From Chitinophagales bacterium (GTDB taxonomy: Bacteria > Bacteroidota > Bacteroidia > Chitinophagales > Saprospiraceae): a DNA stretch of 60,488 nt. A model generated the notes under the pieces. That model made no database searches and was not told where the DNA came from. It saw only the letters and a program-made list of their open reading frames with translations. Below, piece after piece: positions 1 through 7,553 of the stretch. How positions within the stretch are numbered: position 1 is the stretch's first letter; the number at the start of each line of letters is the position of its first letter. The stretch lies in contig JAKSDI010000036.1 in assembly GCA_022360175.1 (NCBI GenBank), positions 1-60,488 of the forward strand. The letters run 5' to 3'. Position numbers and translations under genes: made by a program.

Positions 1-245
1 ATAGACGCACTAAAATTATTCTGCCCTCGGAGTAAGAAGTTTTTCTGTATTTAGAGCGGTCATTCTTGGATTCGCCTCCAGCCGGCTAGGCTCTTCATTT
101 TTTGCATTGCCCAAAAAACGAAGCAAAAAACGCTAGAAAAGGCACTGTTCGACGGAGGAGTTTGCCTTTTCTGGCAGCCGCCACCCGTTCTAACGTGTTC
201 CCATAGCCCTTTTGTGCTCCGAATATTTTGGTGCGTTTGTCCTAA

Positions 246-263
246 CTTTGATCAAAATCAAAG
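246..263. promoter_or_regulatory. Crp/Fnr-type palindrome
   Basis: The bases CTTTGATCAAAATCAAAG form a perfect 7-bp inverted repeat around CAAA. The inner part, TTGAT-N4-ATCAA at 248-261, matches the FNR/DNR consensus exactly. No gene in the window starts nearby in a suitable direction, so any target probably lies to the left of the window. Coincidence is possible because the site is short and AT-rich. Confidence 0.35.
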
Positions 264-291
264 GTGTTCAATGTGACAAAGTAGTAGTAAG

Positions 292-337
292 AACCATTCC
301 TGGTTTTAAGGAAACAAAAAACAGGAATGGTTTCTTT
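292..337 (+). terminator. Probable intrinsic terminator
   Basis: AACCATTCCTG (292-302) pairs with CAGGAATGGTT (322-332). The second arm is followed on the plus strand by a T-rich stretch. The hairpin could end transcription entering from the left and may also serve the leftward gene that ends at 360. Confidence 0.5.
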
Positions 338-359
338 TCATTTTTTCTCAACCTACATG

Positions 360-2201
360 CTACTTCATCACCACAAATTGCTTAATGAGAGGTAGTTGCC
401 CTTCCCTTGTAATCTTCAGCATATAAGTGCCTGCTGGCCAATCTACTGTATTCCACTCTTGCTGTATTTGTCCAGCCATCAATTGCTGCTGAGCGATGGA
501 TTGACCGTATAGATTAATCACTTCTACTAAGCTAGTCTGCTCTAGAGGTATTTCTAACTGAAGAGTGAAGTTAGCTCTTGTTGGGTTTGGATAGAGCTGA
601 AGGTCATTTTCTTTAACGAAAGTTTGTATCGCCAACGGGGATACATCCGTTTCAGCTGTTGTTGCTGCACTTCCCTCTTGTATATTGCCCGTTGTAGTTA
701 CATTGCTAAATACTGCATCCGTTTCTCCGAATGGTAGGTAAGTAAAGCTAGCCAGGCCAATTTCTACACAACTACTCATCATCACGAAAGTACTCTGTAC
801 AGGAAGGTACGTCATACCATTGCTACTATATTCTACATGCACCCAATTGCCCACTCTGCGCATACGTAGCCAGGTAGGTGAAGGCTTGAAAAAAGATTGG
901 ACCGTTTTAGGGCCATTCATCATCGTACGGGACTCATGGCGTAAGAGATTACTCATATTAGAAAAGATAGATACTTGCTTGCTACCTGCTGCTGTAGTCT
1001 CACGGATCATTAAACCACCATAGCCTGTAGCCGCTACGCTTTCGATTTTTGCAGTGATAGAGCCATCTCCGCATAACGTCTGGCTAGCGAAAGCTATATT
1101 GTCTGTCATAACACTGGTAGCATTATTACCTGAACCTGTGACAATGAATTGATCTCCCATATCGCTACATGGGCTAAAGCTATAATCGTTGCCTGTAGTG
1201 GATCCTCCAATATCGGCACCCTGCCAGCTACTAGGTAATTCACCTCCATCAGTTATAGTGACGGTAGCTGTACAGTAAGCACTATTACCACTATCATCCA
1301 TCACTGTAAGCGTTACGGTATTAGCTCCTATATTGGAACAATTGAGAGTAGATGGACTAACCGAACTAGAAGTAGCACCAATAGAGCACCCATCTACATC
1401 GCTAGCCGTAATAGTGGCCTGTCCACCTTGTGGTAGTGCTATAGTCGTATTTTGGCAGATAGCCTCTAAAGGTGCTGGGCCACAGGGAGATGCAGGCATA
1501 CTACCCGGGCCACAGAGCGCAAAGGCAAGATCGCTATTGTAAAGTAAAGGTTGCTCACCATAATAATCAGTAATGCCTACAGCATTTGCACCTGTAGGAG
1601 TTACAAAACACCAGCTAGTTGCATCGAATTCACTATTCGTTGGGCTAACAGCAGTGAGTTCTAACCAGTAAGTGCCTGGTCCTAGATCAATAGGTGTAAT
1701 AGGGATGTGAGCATTTACTAAATCAAATTGACTACATCTCCACGTTTCATTGATACCTTCATGGGTGAAAATAGTCACCCCTGCTGGTACTGATCTTGTA
1801 TCTATTACGCTTCCGGGACTGCCATTGTCATCTTCTCTAAATGAAATTTCATATGCATTAGGATTACATGAGGTGTAATCATGCACAGTAATAATCACCG
1901 TACCGATAGTAGCATTTGAAGTTAATACAAAATCATCAGCTCCGCTGACAGCATTGGTTGTTCCATCAGCTGTGGTTACGATACTACCCCAGGCTGCTAC
2001 GAAATTTCCCAGATCAATGCCTTGATAATAAAAAAAGTCTGTGCAGCCTCCGCTACTTCGAGTAGTTGTCTCTTCATTATCCTTAGTGGCAAAATCTTTT
2101 TGTTGAATTTGATCAACATGAATTATTTGATAATCAGGATTTTGGGCTGCTATACTGCCCATCCATAGCATAAGTAAAAATGCGTAAATTACCTTTTTCA
2201 T
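360..2201 (-). CDS. T9SS-sorted secreted protein with HYR-like and concanavalin-like domains
   Basis: A 613-residue exported protein of unknown function. The ATG at 2201 is preferred over an in-frame TTG three bases upstream because it gives a clean signal peptide, MKKVIYAFLLMLWMGSIAAQ. An adhesin-like N-terminal part is followed by an HYR-like Ig-fold at about 245-320 (CQNTTIALPQGG ... VTLTVMDDSGN) and a beta-sandwich at about 322-505. The latter contains GLMIRE and WLRMRR segments typical of DUF1349/concanavalin-like carbohydrate-binding folds. Residues from about 535 form a type A T9SS sorting domain (LYPNPT ... AGTYMLKI ... K at the end), which predicts export across the outer membrane and surface attachment or release. 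It stands alone and is transcribed away from the BlaI operon. Sorting-domain recognition is firm; the binding role is inferred from the fold. Confidence 0.85.
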   Translation of the reverse strand: MKKVIYAFLLMLWMGSIAAQNPDYQIIHVDQIQQKDFATKDNEETTTRSSGGCTDFFYYQGIDLGNFVAAWGSIVTTADGTTNAVSGADDFVLTSNATIGTVIITVHDYTSCNPNAYEISFREDDNGSPGSVIDTRSVPAGVTIFTHEGINETWRCSQFDLVNAHIPITPIDLGPGTYWLELTAVSPTNSEFDATSWCFVTPTGANAVGITDYYGEQPLLYNSDLAFALCGPGSMPASPCGPAPLEAICQNTTIALPQGGQATITASDVDGCSIGATSSSVSPSTLNCSNIGANTVTLTVMDDSGNSAYCTATVTITDGGELPSSWQGADIGGSTTGNDYSFSPCSDMGDQFIVTGSGNNATSVMTDNIAFASQTLCGDGSITAKIESVAATGYGGLMIRETTAAGSKQVSIFSNMSNLLRHESRTMMNGPKTVQSFFKPSPTWLRMRRVGNWVHVEYSSNGMTYLPVQSTFVMMSSCVEIGLASFTYLPFGETDAVFSNVTTTGNIQEGSAATTAETDVSPLAIQTFVKENDLQLYPNPTRANFTLQLEIPLEQTSLVEVINLYGQSIAQQQLMAGQIQQEWNTVDWPAGTYMLKITREGQLPLIKQFVVMK

Positions 2202-2594
2202 CAATTAATTTTTTACTTGATAGATTAAAAGTGTTTTCTTAAATACGGGGGGAAAGAAGGGGGGAATTATATCAGACAAGTTAGCCTTTTCACTATCAAT
2301 CTCATTATGTATGGACTGCTTTATATGGTCATTGTAAGACATTGTTGATAAATATAATATTAGATATCACCTCCTTTTTAGCATAAGCCATATTCCACTC
2401 TATCCAGACGAACATTTTACATTAAGCGTTCATTGTTTTTCGGTTTCAGATTGCTGGATTGCAACTTGAATTATAATAATAGCGAGGGCATATCTGTTAA
2501 AATACGAAATTGTTCGTAAATAAATTTGGAAAATACGAAAGAGTTCGTATACATTTGTAGTACGAAGTTGTTCGTAGATAAATATTTAGCCATA
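2202..2594. other. Divergent intergenic region
   Basis: This gap separates the leftward T9SS cargo gene from the rightward blaI-type gene. The right part (2503-2576) holds three operator palindromes and a promoter, described separately. The left part is AT-rich with a G-run near 2248-2263; I see no further gene or hairpin in it. Confidence 0.5.
2503..2576 (+). promoter_or_regulatory. Three tandem BlaI-type operators over a promoter
   Basis: Three perfect palindromes of form TACGAA-N4-TTCGTA lie at 2503-2518 (spacer ATTG), 2534-2549 (AAGA with the next G) and 2561-2576 (GTTG), spaced 31 and 27 bp apart. A Bacteroidota-type promoter fits between them: TTTG at 2525-2528 and TACATTTG at 2550-2557 (consensus TAnnTTTG). 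The middle operator fills the spacer and the third covers the expected start of transcription. BlaI/MecI proteins are dimeric repressors that bind such palindromes, so autorepression of the operon is the natural reading. Confidence 0.8.
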
Positions 2595-2984
2595 ATGAGC
2601 CATAAAAAAAGAATACAACCAACGGAATCAGAATTGGAAATATTACAAATTCTTTGGGGAAAAGGCCCTTCCTCTGTTCGATTTGTAAATGAACGTTTGA
2701 ACGAAAAACGAGAAGTGGGGTATACTACCACGCTCAAGTTAATGCAGATTATGGTAGACAAAGGCTTGGCCCGTCGCAATACAGATAGCCGCACCCACAT
2801 ATACAGTGCCGCAGTTGATGAGAAGGATACCCAGCAACAGCTTTTGAGCAAATTTATGGATAAAACATTTCGTGGATCTGCTGCAAATCTGGTAATGCAG
2901 GCATTGGGTAATCACAAGGCTACTCCAGATGAGCTAGATGAAATCAAGGCCCTTATTAAGAAACTAGAATCCGGACAGGAATAA
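2595..2984 (+). CDS. BlaI/MecI/CopY-family transcriptional repressor
   Basis: A 129-residue winged-helix repressor. The segment PTESELEILQILW near the N-terminus, the recognition-helix stretch GYTTTLKLMQIMVDKGL and the C-terminal dimerisation region are characteristic of the BlaI family. The start is the ATG at 2595. An upstream in-frame codon at 2526 would put the promoter and two operators inside the gene and adds 23 residues foreign to the family. It is followed after 21 bp by an M56 metallopeptidase, the usual BlaR1-like partner that relays an outside signal and causes the repressor to be inactivated. Three palindromic operators lie directly upstream. The inducing signal is unknown; no beta-lactamase gene is present, so regulation of the operon itself or of unlinked genes is inferred. 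Confidence 0.9.
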   Translation: MSHKKRIQPTESELEILQILWGKGPSSVRFVNERLNEKREVGYTTTLKLMQIMVDKGLARRNTDSRTHIYSAAVDEKDTQQQLLSKFMDKTFRGSAANLVMQALGNHKATPDELDEIKALIKKLESGQE

Positions 2985-3005
2985 ATCACCCGACAACACC
3001 TTTTT

Positions 3006-5129
3006 ATGGATAGCTTATATAATATTATCCCTGAAGACATAGCTTATGCGTTAGGATGGACAGTGATTCATTCCTTTTGGCAGGCATTATTGCTGGCTTT
3101 CATCTTATTGGTTATTCGTTTTAGCTGGCAAAAGAAGTCTGCTACTCGGCGTTATTTGGCTGCCAATGCATTGCTTTGGGCTCAATTGTTCGTTTCTGTC
3201 ATTACTTTTCTGTGGCTGCTACAGCCTCAGCAAACAGAAATGACTGTGACAGTAGATGCAGAAGCGGCACAACAAATAAGTGTTGAAGTTCAGAGTGATG
3301 TCACTGTTTTATCTACACCTTTCAGCTTTTTTACAGATTACTTCGATGAGCATCTGCCTCTTATAATATGTATGTGGCTGGCAGGTTTAGCTTTTTTCCT
3401 CTTGCGCTTACTTGGAGGTTTGGCTTATGTACAACATTTACGCCACTATAGAGTAAGTCCGATGCCTTTGCAATGGAATGAAAAGCTAGCTGATCTTACA
3501 AAGCGTTTAGGCCTCAATAAACCGGTAGGATTGTTAGAGTCGGCCTCTGTAAGTGTGCCAATAGTAATTGGGGTATTAAAACCTGTTATTTTACTTCCTG
3601 CAGGTGTATTGACTATGCTAACTCCTGCCCAATTGGAATCGGTTATTGCCCATGAGTTGGCTCATATCTATCGACGAGATTATCTTTTGAATATCATCCA
3701 GTCCATACTGGAAGCTATATATTATTTCAACCCGGCTGTTTGGTGGATATCTGCCTATATCCGAATAGAGCGAGAAAATTGTTGTGATGACATTGCAGTA
3801 GAACTTTGCCATGATTCCTTGTCTTATGCACGGGCTTTATTGACCTTGGAAGAATCTGTGCAATATAGCCCTCGATTGGCTATGGCCTTAGCGAATAAAG
3901 GAAAAGGAAAGCTCTTGTTTCGGATTAGGCGGATATTAAACCAGCCACAAAAAAACTCTTTTATCATGGAAAAATTTGCTGCATCGGCAATTTTGCTGCT
4001 AGCATTGTTCCTCCTTTCTTTTGGAGCAGCCAGTAAATCAGACACTGAGCAAGCTAGTTTTACTTATTCATTAGAGCCTCTCAATGACCTGTTACAAAAG
4101 AAGCGGTCAGAAATTACTATCTCTGTAAATGATACTTTGCCGAAAGGCAATGTCTATATACGTACAGAGGATGATGACCAGTCAATGGAAGTAAAAATCA
4201 AAGATGGTGAGATACAGTCACTAAAGATCGATGGTGAGACTATTCCTGAAAGCGATTATGAAAAATATGAATCAGATGTAGCTGACATCTTAGAGAATCG
4301 CCCAGTACCTCCGAGCCCGCCAACTCCCCCTACACCACCATCAGCACCAGTGCCTCCTGTTGCACCTACACCTCCCACTGCACCTGTAGCCCCCACTCCG
4401 CCAACACCGCCTGCACCGCCAGCTGCACCAAAAGCACCCAATGCCATTTTCTTTTCAGAAGATGGTGAGGGCACCGCTTTTAGATTTGAAGAAGATGGTC
4501 AAACCATCATCATTGAAAGCAAAGATGGTGACGAAGAAATCATACACATCCCTCCCCATTTCAATGGCTTCCATACGGAGACAATTGATATAGAAGGATT
4601 TGCGAATTTGGAAGATTTCACCGTATGGGAACAGGAATTTGAAACGCTTGGAGAACAGGAAATCAAAGAAATTAAGAAAGAGCTCAAAAGTGTTCGTAAA
4701 CAATTGAAAAAAAATCTGAGCGAGAAGCAAGCACGAAATCTTAGAGAACAAGAAAGAGCTTTGCATGAAGCGGAAAAAGCATTAAGAGATATACGTTCTA
4801 GTAGAGTGAGAGTAGAGGTACCCAGGATGGAAATAACACCTGGTGCATTTAATGTGCATACTTTTCATAACACGGATGGAGCTTTCGTTTTTTCTGGTAT
4901 GGGAAATATGGATCACCGATTTGAAAGAGCACTCAGAAGAGATGGCTTCATTCAGAGCAATGAGCCATATAAGCTAGAGCTAAAAGGAAAAGGAAGTCTT
5001 CGTATTAATGGCAAAAAACAACCCGAGGCCGTTTATCACCGCTATCGTCAACTTTATGAATCGATCACTGGCGATGCAATGAATAGTAAAGATCGCTTTG
5101 TAATTGATAAGACGGGAGGTGCTCAATAA
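3006..5129 (+). CDS. M56-family (BlaR1-like) membrane metallopeptidase
   Basis: A 707-residue membrane protein with about four N-terminal transmembrane helices (first near residues 20-37, others near 55-70, 115-140 and 320-340). The zinc-protease motif HELAH is at 216-220 in the cytoplasmic loop, followed by the family's RIERENCCDDIAVEL segment. In BlaR1 this domain cleaves, or triggers cleavage of, the paired repressor when the outer domain is activated. Here the outer part is not a penicillin-binding domain. It is a proline-rich neck of about 45 residues (near 433-475), then an acidic/basic region rich in E and K with predicted coiled coil (about 555-600), and a C-terminal globular tail. 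It is co-transcribed with the upstream BlaI protein and probably with the downstream acidic secreted protein, 57 bp away. The sensed ligand is unknown. Confidence 0.88.
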   Translation: MDSLYNIIPEDIAYALGWTVIHSFWQALLLAFILLVIRFSWQKKSATRRYLAANALLWAQLFVSVITFLWLLQPQQTEMTVTVDAEAAQQISVEVQSDVTVLSTPFSFFTDYFDEHLPLIICMWLAGLAFFLLRLLGGLAYVQHLRHYRVSPMPLQWNEKLADLTKRLGLNKPVGLLESASVSVPIVIGVLKPVILLPAGVLTMLTPAQLESVIAHELAHIYRRDYLLNIIQSILEAIYYFNPAVWWISAYIRIERENCCDDIAVELCHDSLSYARALLTLEESVQYSPRLAMALANKGKGKLLFRIRRILNQPQKNSFIMEKFAASAILLLALFLLSFGAASKSDTEQASFTYSLEPLNDLLQKKRSEITISVNDTLPKGNVYIRTEDDDQSMEVKIKDGEIQSLKIDGETIPESDYEKYESDVADILENRPVPPSPPTPPTPPSAPVPPVAPTPPTAPVAPTPPTPPAPPAAPKAPNAIFFSEDGEGTAFRFEEDGQTIIIESKDGDEEIIHIPPHFNGFHTETIDIEGFANLEDFTVWEQEFETLGEQEIKEIKKELKSVRKQLKKNLSEKQARNLREQERALHEAEKALRDIRSSRVRVEVPRMEITPGAFNVHTFHNTDGAFVFSGMGNMDHRFERALRRDGFIQSNEPYKLELKGKGSLRINGKKQPEAVYHRYRQLYESITGDAMNSKDRFVIDKTGGAQ

Positions 5130-5186
5130 AGAGAGCTGTAAAAATTATTTGTTGTACCATTTTGTATAAACTTAAAACTGATTGAA

Positions 5187-5759
5187 ATGAAAGTAAGTAA
5201 TATTTTCTTGTTGATTTTGTGCTTAAGCTTTGTGAGTACCAGCATTTTTGCACAAAAGGAAAAAGAAGAAGAAAAGGTTATTATAATTAAGCAATCACAT
5301 GGTAGTGATGAAGAGATTGAAGAAATTATTATAAAAAAAGGAGCAGAAGGGGAGGAAAGCATTATCGTAATTGATGGCGAAACTATAGAAATAGAAGGTA
5401 TAGAAGATGCTGATTTTAACTGGATTGAACAAACAGAGGGAGAAAGACAGGTAGAAGTAAATGTAGAAGAGAATAATGGAGAAAAAGCATATCGTATCCG
5501 TATTAAAGACGAAAATGGAGGAGAAGAAGTAATTGACTGGAAAGGAAAAGGTGATCTTCCTGAAGATATACGCAAAGAGTTGGAAGAAAAAGGTATACAT
5601 ATATCTGATTCAGAGGTTATAGAAATAGAAGGCGAGAAAGAAGTAAAAGTAATTGTGGAAGTGCATGAAGATGGTAAGAAAAAGAAGAAGCACAAAAAGA
5701 AAAAAGTAACAAAAAATGTAATTATAATAGATGGAGATCAAAAGATTGAAGAGCAATAA
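5187..5759 (+). CDS. Small secreted highly charged protein in the BlaI/M56 operon
   Basis: A 190-residue protein that I do not recognise as a named family. It starts with a clear signal peptide (MKVSNIFLLILCLSFVSTSIFAQ) and is then almost entirely E, K, I, V, D and G, arranged as short beta-type repeats such as EESIIVIDGETIEIEG. It ends in a lysine cluster (KKKKKHKKKK) before TKNVIIIDGDQKIEEQ. Similar alternating acidic/aliphatic text occurs in the outer part of the adjoining M56 protein (TIIIESKDGDEEIIHI), so the two may share an origin or interact. It lies 57 bp downstream of the M56 gene without a visible terminator and probably belongs to the same BlaI-controlled transcript. A periplasmic ligand, modulator or target of the sensor is possible but unproven. 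Confidence 0.7.
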   Translation: MKVSNIFLLILCLSFVSTSIFAQKEKEEEKVIIIKQSHGSDEEIEEIIIKKGAEGEESIIVIDGETIEIEGIEDADFNWIEQTEGERQVEVNVEENNGEKAYRIRIKDENGGEEVIDWKGKGDLPEDIRKELEEKGIHISDSEVIEIEGEKEVKVIVEVHEDGKKKKKHKKKKVTKNVIIIDGDQKIEEQ

Positions 5760-5773
5760 ACCAGCTTTTATTC

Positions 5774-6532
5774 TTATCTATCTAGCCACTTTTTAAAGTC
5801 ATTCGTTCGATCTCGACTTACAATTACATCAAAAGCTGGCTTAGGCTGTAAGTTTAATATCAAACGGCTGTTGAAGTAAGGCGAAATTTTACGAATTGAA
5901 TTAATGTTACAAATGACCTTCCTGTTGAGCCGGAAAAAATAAGCTGGCTCCAGGATTGGTTCAAGGGCATCCATTGTATAATCAATGACATGCCTTTTTC
6001 CATTATGCATCTGAGCATACGCCAATCCATCCTCTGAATAGAAATACTGAATATCGCTCACTGAAATATAGGTTAAATGCTGTCCTGCCTTGACAATAAA
6101 GCGCTTCTTGTATTGTGGCTGCGCAAAGGCTTGCATGATTCGATTAATCGTTTCACTGTTGATGGATTCTGGGCGCTCGAAAATGCGGCTGTATTTTTCT
6201 AAAGCCTGGGAAAGTTCCTCTTCATCAATTGGCTTGAGAAGGTAGTCAATGCTATTTAGCTTAAATGCCTGTAATGTATACTGGTCATAGGCTGTTGTAA
6301 ATATAACAGGTGTTTCTACCTCGATTTGTCGGAAAATATCAAAGCTAAGATTATCAGCCAACTGGATATCAAGAAACATGAGAGCAGGAGCAGTATTTTC
6401 CTGAAACCACTTTACTGTATTTTTTACACTCTCCAGCTTACCCACTATTTGTACATCTGGCCGACACTTAACTATTAGTTTCTCCAGGCGGTGTGCTGCA
6501 GGGGTTTCATCTTCTACAATAAGAACTTGCAT
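5774..6532 (-). CDS. LytTR-family response regulator
   Basis: A 252-residue two-domain regulator. Residues 1-120 form a receiver domain with acidic pocket E7/D8, phospho-acceptor D55 (MFLDIQLAD), the TT of VIFTTAYD and the conserved lysine in YLLKPI. Residues about 145-252 form a LytTR DNA-binding domain (RFIVKAGQHLTYISVSDIQYFYSE ... FFRLNRKVICNINSIRKI). The start at 6532 begins directly with the receiver beta strand MQVLIVEDE. In Bacteroidota such regulators usually pair with a membrane histidine kinase of the YehU/LytS type, but none is adjacent, so this one is an orphan here. It converges on the preceding charged-protein gene with only 14 bp between the stop codons. Its targets are unknown. 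Confidence 0.93.
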   Translation of the reverse strand: MQVLIVEDETPAAHRLEKLIVKCRPDVQIVGKLESVKNTVKWFQENTAPALMFLDIQLADNLSFDIFRQIEVETPVIFTTAYDQYTLQAFKLNSIDYLLKPIDEEELSQALEKYSRIFERPESINSETINRIMQAFAQPQYKKRFIVKAGQHLTYISVSDIQYFYSEDGLAYAQMHNGKRHVIDYTMDALEPILEPAYFFRLNRKVICNINSIRKISPYFNSRLILNLQPKPAFDVIVSRDRTNDFKKWLDR

Positions 6533-6911
6533 GTTAGAAAAATTAGGCTAATACTTTGATATACATCACAGTACTTTCAATTAGTATCGTGTGAAGTATA
6601 AAATTGAAAGTCATAAGGGTTCACTGATGGTACAAATGTAAATGTTTTAAAGATAAATGAAATACCAGAGTCGTTTTTTCAGAAGCCTTATATGATAGAA
6701 GCTTTCAAAAAATATGCTCTATATTACCTGACAAATCTAAAAATCACTTATATTTATAGTTGATTAGTGTTTTAACGGATAGTCCCTCTAGCCCTCAGAA
6801 TCTGATATTCACAATAAAGTTTCCCAAAAACAATATTCTAGTCCCCTACAGGAGAATAAATCAAAAAAGGCAATCCATTTTTTGATTGTTCGGTATAAAT
6901 AGTATTCCTGC

Positions 6912-7078
6912 TATCAGGTTTTTAAACCCAATTAATTATCATTAACGAAGAAGCGAATTAGGCTCCGGAAGGGTCTAGTATATAGTTCGTAAATATAATC
7001 ACTCGGTAAAGAAACGGTTTTTGGTGAACAATTCACCTTCGCCGGGCAGCCTATAGTACTTAGGTTTGCCCGGTTTTT
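6912..7078 (+). ncRNA. Candidate structured RNA ending in an intrinsic terminator
   Basis: The interval is non-coding but rich in pairing. GGTGAA-CAA-TTCACC (7023-7037) is a perfect hairpin, followed by the terminator CCGGGCA / TGCCCGG plus TTTTT (7042-7078). Upstream, GGCTCCGGAAGG (6961-6972) can pair, with small bulges, with 7036-7051 (CCUUC GCCGGGC AGCC). That would tie up the 5' arm of the terminator, as in an antiterminator or a long closing stem. A weak promoter (TTTG near 6880 and TATTCCTG about 18 nt further) would start an RNA of about 165 nt. A 6S-like RNA, a riboswitch-like leader or an sRNA are all possible; I match no known family. Confidence 0.35.
7042..7078 (+). terminator. Intrinsic terminator
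   Basis: CCGGGCA (7042-7048) pairs with TGCCCGG (7067-7073), followed at once by TTTTT. It lies about 475 bp before the giant protein gene and so terminates something shorter upstream, most likely the candidate RNA. Confidence 0.7.
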
Positions 7079-7553
7079 ATTCCGTTGAAGTGATTAGAAT
7101 TGCAAGAAATTAAATACGTTCTTATAAAGATATTTTTATCAAAACTGGAAGAGATTAAAAATATTGTCTATTTTTGCCGAGGCTGTTTGCAAGAAAAATT
7201 GCAAAATGCACATAGAAATATTGAATCGGAAAGGGGCAATAATAGGACTGGACTAAGATACTCACACAATCAACCCCTTCATAAACATCCTACTGAATTT
7301 ATACTGAAGTAGGGTCCCCTTCAAACTACCCCACTCGCGTTGGACTGTGTTTACTACCATAATACTCATGAAAAACGGCCGAATTGGCTATTTTTTTTAG
7401 CCAAAGGTGTACTCATTAGGGGTATTCCTACGTCAAAACAAAAAGTTGGCTCGGAATTTGCTACGCTTAAGCTAGTATATCCGGTCATACTGATTGTGGA
7501 TTGGCATTATTAAGGTATTTAATTAAGTATTTGAGCTAACAAATTTTAATCAC

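Larger units (their letters stand above)
1..359. other. Intergenic region with inverted repeats
   Basis: I see no gene here. The stretch holds a 13-bp stem (132-144 with 163-175, one G-T pair) enclosing an 18-nt loop, a perfect palindrome at 246-263 that contains TTGAT-CAAA-ATCAA (the Crp/Fnr-type consensus), and a terminator-like hairpin at 292-332. The first 240 bases may be the upstream region of a leftward gene outside the window; this cannot be tested here. Confidence 0.5.
6533..7553. other. Gene-free kilobase upstream of the giant protein gene
   Basis: No convincing coding sequence lies here. The content is a probable structured RNA with terminator (about 6912-7078, separate entry), and a perfect 7-bp hairpin with a seven-T loop at 7384-7404 (TTGGCTA / TAGCCAA). 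A 70-codon frame at 7100-7312 starts with TTG and shows no recognisable composition; I do not accept it as a gene. No promoter for the gene at 7554 could be placed with confidence. Confidence 0.5.

Noticed and set aside
4256-4474. A Gly/Ala-rich antisense frame
   Set aside because: It is the reverse complement of the proline-rich neck of the M56 protein; CCN-rich codons give GGN on the other strand.
2595-5129. Beta-lactam resistance operon
   Set aside because: The regulator and M56 protein resemble BlaI/BlaR1, but the penicillin-binding sensor domain is missing and no beta-lactamase gene is present.
5123-5695. A 190-codon Ser/Phe-rich antisense frame
   Set aside because: It mirrors the Glu/Lys-rich secreted protein gene on the plus strand, which has a signal peptide and operon context.
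6961-6975. Signal recognition particle RNA
   Set aside because: CCGGAAGG resembles the SRP tetraloop region, but the following AAGCAGCC and the flanking helix are absent.
7100-7312. A 70-codon frame in the gap before the giant gene
   Set aside because: It starts with TTG, has no signal peptide, domain or plausible composition, and lies in an AT-rich gap right after a terminator.
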